Position numbers and translations under genes: made by a program. Positions 16,405-25,274 of a DNA stretch of 64,000 nucleotides are shown here, piece by piece (the first letter of the stretch is position 1; each line of letters starts with the position of its first letter). This DNA is from an uncultured Acidobacteriota bacterium (GTDB lineage: Bacteria; Acidobacteriota; Terriglobia; Bryobacterales; Bryobacteraceae), in NCBI GenBank assembly GCA_902826685.1, contig CADEFT010000004.1, forward strand, positions 200,569-264,568, written 5' to 3'. Under the pieces are notes generated by a model that worked only from the letters and a program-made list of their open reading frames with translations, did no database searches and had not been told where the DNA came from.

Positions 16405-17835
16405 ATGACGATGACCCGCCGCGGCTTCGCGGCCACCGTTTGCGGCGCTTTCGCTACTCGGGCGGCGGCCACCGAGCCCATTCGCATCGGTTCGCGAAGG
16501 GAGTTATTTCTCGATCGTGAGCTGATCGCCGAAATGCGCGGCGCCGACCTGCGCCCGGCCATGCCGGTGGATGCGGGACCCGTTCTAAAATTCGATCATC
16601 CGTGGGAAGGACGGTTCTGCGGCTACACGACGATCGTGCCGGATGGCGGCCGATACCGCGCCTACTATCGCGGCTCGCCGAGCGCGGGGCAGGACGGCCA
16701 GCCTTCCGAGGTCACCTGCTGCGCCGAGTCGGCCGACGGGAAGATTTGGACGAAACCGAAGCTCGGGCTGTATGACCAGGACAACGTCATCCTGGCCGGA
16801 CAGCCGCCGTTCTCTCACAACTTCTCGCCCTTCCTCGATACGCGCCCAGGGGTGCCCGCCGCCGAGCGCTTCAAAGCGGTCGCCGGCATTCACAAAAGCG
16901 GACTCGTTGGGTTCGTTTCGCAGGATGGCATCCGCTGGAAAAGGATACGCACGGAGCCGATTCTGCCGTCGCCCAAGGCGTTCGTCTTCGATTCGCAAAA
17001 CCTGGCGTTCTGGTCGGAAACCGAAGGCCGCTACGTTCTCTATTTCCGTTCCTGGAAGCAATCCGGCCAGACGCGATACCGGTGGGTGTCGCGCGCTTCA
17101 AGCTCCGATTTCGCCGATTGGAAGGTGGAAGGCGAGATGGACTACGGCGACGCTCCGCCCGAGCATCTCTACACGAATCAGACCTCGCCCTACTTTCGCG
17201 CGCCGCACATCTATGCCGGCATCTGCGCGCGGTTTCTCCCCGGGCGGCAGGTGCTCGACGAGGCGCAGGCGCGCGCGGTCGGCGTCGATCCCGGCTATTA
17301 CAAGGATTGTTCGGACGCGGTACTGGTGACTTCGCGCGGCGGCCTGCGCTATACGCGCACGTTTCTAGAAGCGTTTCTGCGGCCGGGCGTCGGGGTGGAG
17401 AACTGGGTATCGCGGTCGAACTATCCGGCGTTGAACCTGATCCAGACCGGACCCTCGACCATGTCGTTCTACGTGAACCGCAACTACGGCCAGCCGACCG
17501 CCTACCTGCGGCGCTATGAGTTGCGGCTCGACGGCCTCGCTTCGGCCCACGCTGGATATGGCGGCGGCGAGTTGATCACGAAACCATTGATTTTCGATGG
17601 GTCGCGGCTGGAGTTGAATTATTCGACGTCGGCGCCCGGCGGCGTGAAGGTTGAGATTCAGGATGCGGGCGGCGGCAAGCTGGCGGAATCGAAGGAACTG
17701 ATTGGCGACGAGATCGCGGGTACATGCGCCTGGCAGCCCGGCGCCGATATGGGGTTGCTGGCGGGGAAGCCGGTACGATTCCGGTTCACGCTGAAGGATG
17801 CCGATCTCTATAGTTTTCGATGCACTAACATTTAA
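16405..17835 (+). CDS. Secreted protein resembling five-bladed-propeller glycoside hydrolases; function unknown
   Basis: 476 residues. Seen: a twin-arginine-like leader (MTMTRRGFAATVCGAFATRAAA), then RRELFLDRELIAEMRGADLR, GPVLKFDHPWEG, YRAYYRG, SADGKIWTKPKLGLY, and a late SYFRAPHIYAGICARF-type segment. The repeated pattern of short beta segments with 'SADG..W' resembles GH32/GH43-like five-bladed propellers, widespread as uncharacterised proteins in planctomycetes and acidobacteria. I cannot name catalytic acids. The ATG at 16405 lies 16 bases after the propeller gene, so the two are likely co-transcribed. Confidence 0.65.
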   Translation: MTMTRRGFAATVCGAFATRAAATEPIRIGSRRELFLDRELIAEMRGADLRPAMPVDAGPVLKFDHPWEGRFCGYTTIVPDGGRYRAYYRGSPSAGQDGQPSEVTCCAESADGKIWTKPKLGLYDQDNVILAGQPPFSHNFSPFLDTRPGVPAAERFKAVAGIHKSGLVGFVSQDGIRWKRIRTEPILPSPKAFVFDSQNLAFWSETEGRYVLYFRSWKQSGQTRYRWVSRASSSDFADWKVEGEMDYGDAPPEHLYTNQTSPYFRAPHIYAGICARFLPGRQVLDEAQARAVGVDPGYYKDCSDAVLVTSRGGLRYTRTFLEAFLRPGVGVENWVSRSNYPALNLIQTGPSTMSFYVNRNYGQPTAYLRRYELRLDGLASAHAGYGGGELITKPLIFDGSRLELNYSTSAPGGVKVEIQDAGGGKLAESKELIGDEIAGTCAWQPGADMGLLAGKPVRFRFTLKDADLYSFRCTNI

Positions 17836-18162
17836 CTACGTGGTTGAATGTTTATGAAACAGAACGCAACCGCCTTTAAGGACGAAGCGGATCAGCGGAA
17901 GTTGAGTGAGGCTGCCCTTTGAAATGTGTTGCTGCCTTCGCGGGTGGAGACTGCGATCGGCGACGAACGTTTTCAAATTAGTAGTCCGAACCCGCCTTCG
18001 CAAACTTCATGACCACGCGATGGCTTAGGATGCTGGTCACAAATCAGCCGAGATGACGGCTGTGTCAATGCCTTCAGCCAGTTCCTATTCAAACACGCAA
18101 CCCAATATTCGGCGCGAATCCACAGCCTGATGTCGGACCGGCGGATCGGCAATTTGGCGCTG
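17836..18162. other. Intergenic stretch without a recognisable gene, less GC-rich
   Basis: About 330 bases between the secreted propeller-like gene and the stop of an isolated minus-strand gene. Reading both strands gives only short frames with frequent stops and no known protein match. The base composition is visibly less GC-rich than the flanks. It may be the edge of an inserted segment or a decayed gene, but I see no inverted terminal repeats. Confidence 0.4.
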
Positions 18163-18861
18163 CTAACTGGTTCTGGCTAGTGGAGGTGATTTCTCGGCGA
18201 TGTCAGCCAACATTAACTGGTATTCTTTCAATCCAATCCAGGCCAGCAACGGCAGAATTAATGACAGCCAGGTCTCACCCCCTCGGGTCAGCACGGTAAC
18301 CGCAGAAGAATGTGAGAATTTTGACAGGAATTGATAAACGAGATCATAGTCTGGCGCTACCCCCAGTTGTTTGGCCATCTTTTTGACAGTTAGGTAGTTT
18401 GCGCTCTCAGCGATCTTCTGGGTCGCCATCACCTGCGCGAGTTCGGACTTCAGCACATCAATCAAGCGTTTAAAGTCCGGGAGATCGCCTAAACTTGAGG
18501 CTTGGGCGGCGAGACTTGAAAATATGTCGCGAATGTCGATCAGTCCATCTTGATAAAAGCGGTCCGCGTCAATCTCCGACCTCAGGATGTATGAGGCAAC
18601 AACTTTCGATTCGTACAGGCTTCTTGCAGCACTGCCAACCCATAGGGCTTGGCGCTTGGTCCAACCAGCACTCAGCAAGTCTAATGCAGAAAGAGCATGC
18701 TCAACAACTTCAGGGACGAGTTGCCGCTGTCGAGGAGATAGGACTGTACTGCTGCGAACTCGGTTAGCGAGTTCATATGCAACGGGCTTCTTTTCAAGAG
18801 AAACTTGCAGCCACGTTTCAATGAGAGTGTGGTTTTCGTCGAGCCCGTTAGTGGATTCCAT
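18163..18861 (-). CDS. Uncharacterised protein, DUF5677-like by resemblance
   Basis: 232 residues from the ATG at 18861 (a TTG lies 12 bases upstream). Mainly helical: LIETWLQVSLEKKPVAYELANRV, then AARSLYESKVVASYILRSEIDADRFY and the conserved-looking FLSKFSHSSAVTV, whose HS after a helix is reminiscent of DUF5677-type proteins often carried on mobile DNA. The gene is AT-richer than its neighbours and uses rarer codons, and it stands alone, with no operon partners. This suggests acquisition by transfer. No function can be assigned. Confidence 0.6.
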   Translation of the reverse strand: MESTNGLDENHTLIETWLQVSLEKKPVAYELANRVRSSTVLSPRQRQLVPEVVEHALSALDLLSAGWTKRQALWVGSAARSLYESKVVASYILRSEIDADRFYQDGLIDIRDIFSSLAAQASSLGDLPDFKRLIDVLKSELAQVMATQKIAESANYLTVKKMAKQLGVAPDYDLVYQFLSKFSHSSAVTVLTRGGETWLSLILPLLAWIGLKEYQLMLADIAEKSPPLARTS

Positions 18862-18932
18862 GGAGGATCTCAAGTCCCCATCATATCGAGTTCATCGAGA
18901 GAAGACTTCGTCTAGTGCCGGCTGATTCGTGG

Positions 18933-20162
18933 TTACCTATCTGCTGGGCCACATCGAGCTTTCGCTATTTCGCGAAGCCGAAAGGAACTAAACCCCGCCA
19001 GCGACACGATCGAAGCGAGCAGCACGACGCCCGCCATCCCCAGAAACACATGGCTGAGCGGAAAGCGCGACATGAAGTAGCCCGAGGCGAACACGCCCAA
19101 TCCGCCGATCGTTGTGTTCATCGCGTTCATGAAGCCGATAGCGGTCGAGCGGCGGCGTGGCGGCAGTTGATCGCACATCAAGGGCACTTCATTCGACGAA
19201 CCGAGGCCGCGCAGGAACCCGAACAGCAGCACCGCCGAGCCCACCGCCAATGCCGTCCGGCGGCCCTGAAACACCAGCAGCAGCGGCGCGGCGGCGGCGT
19301 AGAACAGCCCCATATTCCGCAGGCGGAGGCGTGGATTGCGCCGCGCCACGCGATCGGAAAGCCAGCCTCCGGCGATGGTGCCCGTGGCGGCGCCCACCGT
19401 GAAAGCGAAGGTGCCCGAAAAGCCGGCCGCCGCCAGCGACAGCCCATGCGTCTCGCGGAAATAGAGCGGCAGCCAGTTGGCGAAGATCCAGGTGCTGATG
19501 GAAATCAACGCGGCTTCGGCGAAAACCACGAAACACACCGGCGTACGGGCGAGCGCACGGAGCGTGACGCTCAGCGGCTCGGAAGCCTCGGCTTCACGCT
19601 CGCTTGAGGCGTCGCGCAGCCAATAGGCGGCGAATGCGGCCAGCACAAGGCCGGCGCCACCCAGAAGAAAGAACAGGGGACGCCATCCGATGGAAGCGCC
19701 CAGATGGCCCGCCAGCGTCCCGCCCGCCACCATTCCGAACGTAAGCGAGGAACTGTGGATGCCCATGGCCATGGCACGCGATCCGGTGCCGTGGTAATCG
19801 GCGATCAGAGCCAGCGCGGCGGGCAGGTAGAGACACTCGGTCACACCCAGCAGCACGCGCAGCACGAACAATTGCGCCGGTTCGGTGACCATGCCGGTGG
19901 CGAGCGTGGCGGCGCTCCAACCGGCGAGGCTGACGGCGATCAGGCGGCTGCGCGAGAGCCGGTCGGCCAGCAGGCCCGCCAACGGCGATGTCGCGCCATA
20001 GCTCCAGAGAAACAGGGAGCCGACGGCCGCCAGGCCCACGTCGGTCAGCCCAAGGTCGCGGCGCAGCAAGGGGAACACGGCTGAAATCGCCGTCCGGTCG
20101 GCGTAGTTGATCGCGCCGATCCAGAACAGCAGCGCCAGCACCTGCCACTTGCGCGCGGGCAC
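18933..20162 (-). CDS. Major facilitator superfamily transporter
   Basis: 409 residues, twelve membrane segments predicted by eye. Seen: the N-terminal WIGAINYADRTAISAVFPLL typical of the anion:cation symporter (ACS) branch of MFS, the loop motif GLLADRLSRSRL between TM2 and TM3, and a similar DRVARRNPRLRLR in the second half. Relatives carry sugar acids such as galacturonate or glucarate. Its GTG start lies 3 bases after the stop of an HpcH/HpaI-type aldolase gene, so the substrate may be a sugar acid or aromatic-derived acid whose product the aldolase splits. Confidence 0.88.
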   Translation of the reverse strand: MPARKWQVLALLFWIGAINYADRTAISAVFPLLRRDLGLTDVGLAAVGSLFLWSYGATSPLAGLLADRLSRSRLIAVSLAGWSAATLATGMVTEPAQLFVLRVLLGVTECLYLPAALALIADYHGTGSRAMAMGIHSSSLTFGMVAGGTLAGHLGASIGWRPLFFLLGGAGLVLAAFAAYWLRDASSEREAEASEPLSVTLRALARTPVCFVVFAEAALISISTWIFANWLPLYFRETHGLSLAAAGFSGTFAFTVGAATGTIAGGWLSDRVARRNPRLRLRNMGLFYAAAAPLLLVFQGRRTALAVGSAVLLFGFLRGLGSSNEVPLMCDQLPPRRRSTAIGFMNAMNTTIGGLGVFASGYFMSRFPLSHVFLGMAGVVLLASIVSLAGFSSFRLREIAKARCGPADR

Positions 20163-20165
20163 GCG

Positions 20166-20948
20166 CTACGCCTTGATGCCGATTTGGGCGTACTTGGCGA
20201 AGGACTCCTGAAAGCCGCGAATCAGAGAGAAATGATCGCCGCCGCAAGTCACCAGGCGCGCGCCGCGATCGATCATCTTCTGCGCGGCCTCGGGCGTTCC
20301 GGTGGGAATGCCCCACCACTTGCCGTTGCGGGCGCAGGCGGCGGCCACGCGGTCGATGGCGCGTTCGACATCGGGATGATCGAACTGCAGCGGCACGCCG
20401 TAGCTCAACGTCAGGTCGGCGGGTCCGACGAAGAAGAGGTCGAAGCCGGGGACCGCGGCGATCTCGTCGATCGACTCCACGGCCTCGCGATCTTCCACCT
20501 GCAGCGCCAGGAACACTTCCCTGTTGGCGTGCCGGATGTGATCGAGCGTCCCGGCGAGTCCGTGATCGGCGTCGGTGCCCACGCCGTCGAGGCCGCGCTT
20601 GCCGAGCGGTGGGAAACGAACCCATTCCACCCATTGGCGTGCCTCTTCGGCGCTGCGCACATGAGGCACCATCAATCCGTTGGCGCCGAATTCGAGCGCC
20701 CGCATGGGAGCGTCGTATCCGGTTTTCAGCACGCGCACCATCAGATCGATGCCCGTGTGGCGGCAGGCGAGGGAAAGAGCGGGGATCACGTCGTAGTTGA
20801 AGTCCCGGTGCTCCATGTCGAACCAGATCACGTCGTAGCCGATGCGGCCGATGACTTCGGTGAGCCATGGCTGCGCAACGCGGCTGACTCCGGCGGTTTT
20901 CACGAATCCGCCGGAGCGTAGTTTTTGAAGAACGCGGCTATTGGTCAT
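20166..20948 (-). CDS. HpcH/HpaI family class II aldolase
   Basis: 260 residues. Family members split 2-oxo-4-hydroxy acids (for example 2-keto-3-deoxyglucarate or 4-hydroxy-2-oxoheptanedioate) to pyruvate plus an aldehyde, using a divalent metal. Seen: WFDMEHRDFNYD near residue 43, LMVRVLKTGYDAPMRALEFGANGLMVPHV, the metal-binding Glu in LALQVEDREAVESIDEI and the Asp in FFVGPADLTLSYG. The phosphate- and substrate-binding residues are all in the expected places. It lies between a dienelactone hydrolase gene and the MFS gene with gaps of 15 and 3 bases, suggesting one catabolic operon. Confidence 0.9.
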   Translation of the reverse strand: MTNSRVLQKLRSGGFVKTAGVSRVAQPWLTEVIGRIGYDVIWFDMEHRDFNYDVIPALSLACRHTGIDLMVRVLKTGYDAPMRALEFGANGLMVPHVRSAEEARQWVEWVRFPPLGKRGLDGVGTDADHGLAGTLDHIRHANREVFLALQVEDREAVESIDEIAAVPGFDLFFVGPADLTLSYGVPLQFDHPDVERAIDRVAAACARNGKWWGIPTGTPEAAQKMIDRGARLVTCGGDHFSLIRGFQESFAKYAQIGIKA

Positions 20949-20963
20949 GAATTCAAGCGTCCG

Positions 20964-21851
20964 CTATTTACGAAGGCTTTTCTTGAAGAAGTCGAGCGTG
21001 CGCTGCCAGGCGAGCGTGGCGGCGGCCTTGTCGTAGCGAGGCGTGGTGTCGTTATGAAATCCGTGATTCATGCCCTCGTACATGTGCGCGGTGTAGGGGA
21101 CATGGTTCGCCTTCAGCGCTTCTTCATAGGCGGGCCAGCCGTCGTTGATGCGCTTGTCGAGCGAGGCGTAATGCAGCAGCAGGGGCGCTTTGATCTTCGG
21201 AACGTCTTCGGCCTTGGGCTGGCTGCCGTAGAAAGGCACCGCGGCTGCGAGCTCCGTACCCAGGCGCACCGCCAGCATGTTCGAAATGCCGCCGCCGAAG
21301 CAAAAGCCCACCACGCCGATTTTGCCCGTGCACTCCTTGCGGGCTTTGAGCCAGCGGGCGGAAGCGATGAAATCCTCGCCCATCTTCACCCGGTCCACCT
21401 GGCCGAAAATCTTGGCGCCCTGCTCGTCGTTGCCGGGATAGCCGCCGACGCTCGAAAGCCCGTCGGGAGCGAAAGCGACGTAACCGGCGGTGGCGGCCCG
21501 GCGGGCCACGTCTTCGATATACGGATTCAAACCGCGGTTCTCATGAATGACCAGGACCCCGGGCTTCTTGCCGCCCTTGGCGGGCCGCACCAGATAACCG
21601 TTGATGGAGCCGTTACCCTGCGGCGACTCGACTGTCACCCGCTCGCCTTTGATGCGGGGATCGTCCTTTGCCACCTGATCCGCCCAGGCGTAGTTCGGGG
21701 CAAGGCTTTCGAGCAGCATCGCCGCCGTCACACCGCCCACGGCGAACTTCTGGGCGCCCTCGAGGAACTCGCGGCGGCCGATGTCGCCATGAACATAGAG
21801 ATCGAAAAGATTCAGCAGTTCCTGCGGAAAGTCAGAGGCCTTCTTACGCAC
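20964..21851 (-). CDS. Dienelactone hydrolase family protein (alpha/beta hydrolase)
   Basis: 295 residues. The chosen start is GTG at 21851, 9 bases after an AAGGAG ribosome site; the longer open frame upstream runs into the neighbouring gene. Seen: a helical N-terminal region ([23 protein letters not shown]), then a dienelactone hydrolase domain with [23 protein letters not shown], the nucleophile Cys in [10 protein letters not shown], Asp in [11 protein letters not shown] and His in GMNHGFHND. The Cys-Asp-His triad is complete. The N-terminal part with [16 protein letters not shown] looks like a cryptic Tat-like or membrane-associated segment, common in this subfamily. Confidence 0.88.
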   Translation of the reverse strand: MRKKASDFPQELLNLFDLYVHGDIGRREFLEGAQKFAVGGVTAAMLLESLAPNYAWADQVAKDDPRIKGERVTVESPQGNGSINGYLVRPAKGGKKPGVLVIHENRGLNPYIEDVARRAATAGYVAFAPDGLSSVGGYPGNDEQGAKIFGQVDRVKMGEDFIASARWLKARKECTGKIGVVGFCFGGGISNMLAVRLGTELAAAVPFYGSQPKAEDVPKIKAPLLLHYASLDKRINDGWPAYEEALKANHVPYTAHMYEGMNHGFHNDTTPRYDKAAATLAWQRTLDFFKKSLRK

Positions 21852-21865
21852 TTGCGGGTTCTCCT

Positions 21866-23068
21866 TCAATCGTTCAGCAGTCCATAATAACGCGCCATCC
21901 AATAGGGCAACAGATAATCGATGCCGCTCGGTTCGATGAAGCCGCCACCGCCCGCGCTCAACTGAAACGGACTGCGCTGCCACAGAAAATCGGTATTGAT
22001 GCGGCGGGCGACGGGGATCGGCTGGCAGGCGCGGTTGGCTCCGCAGGCGGCCAGTTCGCGGGTATGATCGACGGCGAAGTCGCGGCGCGGGCGGGTCAGC
22101 CATTGGTCGAGCATCTCAACCGTCTCGGCGTCGCGGGTGTCGTCGGATCCTCGAATCGCGCGGTCGATCATGTTGAAGTGCGCATTCTGATGTCCGGCGG
22201 TGGCGCGGCGCAGCGTTTCGTAGGCACGCCAGTAATCGGCGCGAATCGATTCGGGATCGTTACCCGGCCCCAGCAGATTCCAGAAATGAATGTAGTTGAG
22301 GTTGAACTTGAAATAGGAGTCGTGCAGTTCGCGCACTTCGAGCGCGATGGGCAGGTTCACCAGGAAACTGGACGAATCGGCATAGTCGAGATAAAGCTGA
22401 CGGTAGCGGTCCGGGTTCACGCGGCTGCCCACCTTCAACAGGCTCAACTGCTGATCGGGCCGGATGCCGAAGAGCGTGCTCGGCCGGCCGTCGGGCATCG
22501 TTACCAGCCAGTTGCGGTCGATCAGATATTCGAGCATCTCGGTGACCAGGGCCAGGATGCGGGACCGCGCCTCGGGGTCGGGCACCAGTTCCCAGGCGGC
22601 GTTCAAGCCGAAAAACACGCCCGCGTACTGGTCGCGGGAAGTGTTGGCGATCCAGACCCAGCCCTCGCCATTGACGGCGCCGGTGAAGTGGCCGTTGTTG
22701 CGCTCTTCATCCATGATCATCCGCGCGTAAGGCGAGGTTTCAGGGAACGTGCAGCGGGCGAGCAGGCCGGGACCGGTCACCTGCACCAGCGTGCGGATGC
22801 CTTCCAGCAGCGCGAAGATTTCCGCCAGCGCGTCCGGATCTTCGGTGACGGCGTAGCGGAACGATTGCGCCGCGAGGTAGTGGCCGGTCCAGATCGCCGA
22901 GTCGCCGCAGCGGGTGTAGTTGACGATCTCTTCGCTATCGGGCGCGGCGAAGATGGGGTCGAGCACGGTGCCGTAGGGCAGATGGCGGGCGAGCAGTTCC
23001 TGGTTGAGGCGCATCGCGTCGGGCTCGGCCGCCGCGAGAAACAGAACGAGGATTTGCGAAAGGACCAC
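21866..23068 (-). CDS. Secreted protein of unknown function, probably helical toroid
   Basis: 400 residues starting at GTG 23068, 3 bases after the rsfS stop. Seen: a short hydrophobic leader ([16 protein letters not shown]), then a largely alpha-helical protein with [51 protein letters not shown] and HFWNLLGPG. The sequence of paired helices with conserved W, H and D resembles (alpha/alpha)6 toroid proteins such as glycoside hydrolase-like or lanthionine-cyclase-like folds. No catalytic motif can be assigned. It lies inside the rsfS-to-MFS cluster and is probably co-transcribed. Confidence 0.6.
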   Translation of the reverse strand: MVLSQILVLFLAAAEPDAMRLNQELLARHLPYGTVLDPIFAAPDSEEIVNYTRCGDSAIWTGHYLAAQSFRYAVTEDPDALAEIFALLEGIRTLVQVTGPGLLARCTFPETSPYARMIMDEERNNGHFTGAVNGEGWVWIANTSRDQYAGVFFGLNAAWELVPDPEARSRILALVTEMLEYLIDRNWLVTMPDGRPSTLFGIRPDQQLSLLKVGSRVNPDRYRQLYLDYADSSSFLVNLPIALEVRELHDSYFKFNLNYIHFWNLLGPGNDPESIRADYWRAYETLRRATAGHQNAHFNMIDRAIRGSDDTRDAETVEMLDQWLTRPRRDFAVDHTRELAACGANRACQPIPVARRINTDFLWQRSPFQLSAGGGGFIEPSGIDYLLPYWMARYYGLLND

Positions 23069-23071
23069 TTC

Positions 23072-23512
23072 TCAGGGTAGCAGCGAAACTTCCGGCGCAT
23101 CGCGCCACAGGCGCTCGAGCTCATAGTAGTTCCGCGCGGCGTTGGAGAAAACGTTCACCACGAAGTCGCCGTAGTCCATCAGGATCCACTCGGCGTTCTT
23201 GAAGCCTTCCACGCTATTGGGGCGCTCGCCTTCCTGTTCGACCTGGCGCTGCACTTCGCCGGCGATCGCCTGGATCTGCTTCGGATTGCCGCCGGAACAA
23301 ATGAGCATGAAGTCGGCGAAGGAAGTGACCGGACGCAGGTCGAGGATCTTGACGTCTTCGCCCTTCTTATCCTGCATGGCGCGGACGGCGGCCCACCAAG
23401 TCGCGGAAGGCTCCACCGCGGGTAGCGCGGGTTTGGGGCTTTCAATTTTGGGGAGGCGGGTCCGGCGGGGGCGTGTGGTTTTCGAGGCAGGTTTGCGTTT
23501 GGTAGTGGCCAA
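23072..23512 (-). CDS. rsfS: Ribosomal silencing factor RsfS (Iojap family)
   Basis: 146 residues if the TTG at 23512 is the start. RsfS binds ribosomal protein uL14 and blocks subunit joining when nutrients run low. Seen in the C-terminal 100 residues: AVRAMQDKKGEDVKILDLR, SFADFMLICSGGNPKQIQAIAGEV, GFKNAEWILMDYGDFVVNVFS, the whole family core. The N-terminal 35-40 residues are a basic, proline-rich extension. No ATG is available between the core and a region overlapped by the divergent gene, so a non-ATG start is implied; the exact one is uncertain. nadD, a frequent neighbour, is not present. Confidence 0.88.
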   Translation of the reverse strand: MATTKRKPASKTTRPRRTRLPKIESPKPALPAVEPSATWWAAVRAMQDKKGEDVKILDLRPVTSFADFMLICSGGNPKQIQAIAGEVQRQVEQEGERPNSVEGFKNAEWILMDYGDFVVNVFSNAARNYYELERLWRDAPEVSLLP

Positions 23513-23557
23513 TAGCGGCTCCGAAGCTGTTCCTGCCTGTATCGTACAATAAAAGGC

Positions 23558-24388
23558 ATGGAGTTCGTTCGCGCGCTGGCTATTTTTGCCTGCGTAGCTC
23601 AGATGTTTGGAGCGCCGCTGCCAACACCCGAGTTGACGCGCGCGCGGGAAGAACTGAAAAAAATCGAATCCCTGGTGGAGGCCGGTGGTCTTCCGCGCGC
23701 TCGGCTGGACGATGCCAAAGCGGCGTTGGCCGAAGCCGAAGATCAGGCCATGCTGCGCGAAACGCTCTATGGCACTCATCAGGTAGCAGATCTATCTGAA
23801 GATCTGTCGAGGCGAATGGTGGAAAGCGCCAAGCGGCTGGTGACGCTGCAGCAGCTTCGCGTGACGCGCCAGCGCCGGTTGGTGGAGGCCGGTGTGGCCG
23901 CGCCCACCTCTCTTACCTCGCACATCGAAGAGATGGACGCGCGGCGGCGCACGCTGGATCTGGCCGAATCGCGTGTGCGGCTGTGGAATCAGTTACTCGA
24001 AATGGCGCGTGCCGAACAGGTGCGCCAGGCCGAACTGGAAGCCGAGAATCAAGCCGCTATGCGCATGGCCGAAGCCGATGCCGCTTACGGCATTCTGACG
24101 CCCGCGCAATTGAAGAGATTGGAATCGGAATTCGAACGCTACTTCCGTCAGCCGCTGCCGATTTCGGCCAAGGGCGATACGGTGTTCCACCGCAGCCTGG
24201 GGTTCGACCATCGCGGGCGCGTGGATGTGGCGGTGAGTCCCGATACTTCCGAAGGGCGCTGGCTGCGTTACTGGCTGGAGACGGCGCGGGTGCCTTACCT
24301 GGCGTTTCGCTCGGCTGTGCCGGGACAGGCTACGGCGCCGCATGTGCATATTGGGCCGCCGAGTTTGAAGTTGCGGGCTGCGGATTAG
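23558..24388 (+). CDS. Secreted coiled-coil protein with C-terminal M15-like peptidase domain
   Basis: 276 residues. Seen: a signal peptide (MEFVRALAIFACVAQMFGAP), a long charged coiled coil (residues 25-175, for example RAREELKKIESLVEAG and RLVEAGVAAPTSLTSHIEEMDARRR), then a compact domain with HRSLGFDHRGRVDVAVSPDTSEG and a terminal APHVHIGPPS. The His...Asp...HxH arrangement resembles the zinc-binding set of M15-type D,D-peptidase or endolysin-like domains. A role in cell-wall handling is inferred. An AAAAGG ribosome-like site sits just before the ATG and a TACAAT -10-like box lies about 20 bases upstream. Confidence 0.65.
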   Translation: MEFVRALAIFACVAQMFGAPLPTPELTRAREELKKIESLVEAGGLPRARLDDAKAALAEAEDQAMLRETLYGTHQVADLSEDLSRRMVESAKRLVTLQQLRVTRQRRLVEAGVAAPTSLTSHIEEMDARRRTLDLAESRVRLWNQLLEMARAEQVRQAELEAENQAAMRMAEADAAYGILTPAQLKRLESEFERYFRQPLPISAKGDTVFHRSLGFDHRGRVDVAVSPDTSEGRWLRYWLETARVPYLAFRSAVPGQATAPHVHIGPPSLKLRAAD

Positions 24389-24413
24389 ACCTATTCGCTG
24401 GGGCGGACCGGAA

Positions 24414-25265
24414 TCAATACCGGACTGAATCGTAAGAGATCGTCGTGTTGATACACCGGGATCCGAATAAGAGAAAACACGGTCTGCGTATGACCTGAAC
24501 GGCGGCGGATGGCTGGCCGGTTCTTCTTACAATTCGCGAAGGCATAAAGATGCGAGCCTCAAAAACTCCGGCCGAGCCAGGCAGCATCGTTAGAGCAACG
24601 ACGGCCTCTTGAGAATCCCCGGTGTAATCGGTTCTGGAAAAAATGGCGGCGTAGCGATCCGGGAAAGGGTTGCCGGCCACCTCGATGGTGAGGGCCGGCT
24701 CTGGCGCTGCCGCCCCGGTTTCCACTTCGGGGCGATTCCAAAGAATGTTGGTCACGTATCCCAGGATCTGTTCGCCCGCCCGGGCTGGATTCTCTTCGGT
24801 GACAAGGGATTTATCGGAAGCGTGGTGAAATAATCCTTGACCCGAACCGCCGGGCAGCCGGAAAATGTCGGGCGCGGGTATTCTCTGTTTCTGCACGCTG
24901 ACATCGGACTTGCCGTGCTGGTGGAGTGTCACCCGGACGTTCCCATCGTCAGTGAATTTCACCTCTCGCGGAACCTGGAAGTAGACAGCTTGCTGGCCTG
25001 AATCGAGCGGCTCGATCTGGAGAATCGGGGCGGCGGCGCCGTTCAATTGCAAACCAACACCTGCGATCTGAAAAGGCAATGGATAGCTCTCGGCAACTTT
25101 TGTTCTATCAATGCCTTCGAGGCCCGAGCAGATAACAGCCGCCAAGGCCAGTTTGGTGGGTATTCCAGTCTCGAGACTGGCGGCGGAAACGACGTACTGT
25201 ATCTTGATCTGCGCTTGGCCCGGCCAACCAAGAAATGCCAGAAACAACGTGACAAAGAACGCCAT
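24414..25265 (-). CDS. TIGR03437-like secreted protein (Solibacter-type)
   Basis: 283 residues. Seen: a signal peptide (MAFFVTLFLAFLGWPGQAQ), then a beta-rich protein with VVSAASLETGIPTKLALAA, PLPFQIAGVGLQLNG, AVYFQVPREV, GQGLFHHASDKSLVTEENPARAGEQILGYV and GNPFPD. This order matches the TIGR03437 domain abundant in Solibacter usitatus, normally found at the C terminus of larger secreted proteins. Here it is essentially the whole protein. The DNA is less GC-rich than the flanks. It follows the DUF885 gene by 9 bases on the same strand and may share its mRNA. Confidence 0.7.
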   Translation of the reverse strand: MAFFVTLFLAFLGWPGQAQIKIQYVVSAASLETGIPTKLALAAVICSGLEGIDRTKVAESYPLPFQIAGVGLQLNGAAAPILQIEPLDSGQQAVYFQVPREVKFTDDGNVRVTLHQHGKSDVSVQKQRIPAPDIFRLPGGSGQGLFHHASDKSLVTEENPARAGEQILGYVTNILWNRPEVETGAAAPEPALTIEVAGNPFPDRYAAIFSRTDYTGDSQEAVVALTMLPGSAGVFEARIFMPSRIVRRTGQPSAAVQVIRRPCFLLFGSRCINTTISYDSVRY

Positions 25266-25274
25266 AGCCCTATG

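Noticed and set aside
21668..23080. Plus-strand frame of 470 codons opposite the toroid-like secreted protein
   Set aside because: Composition is typical of an antisense shadow and it spans the boundary of two real genes.
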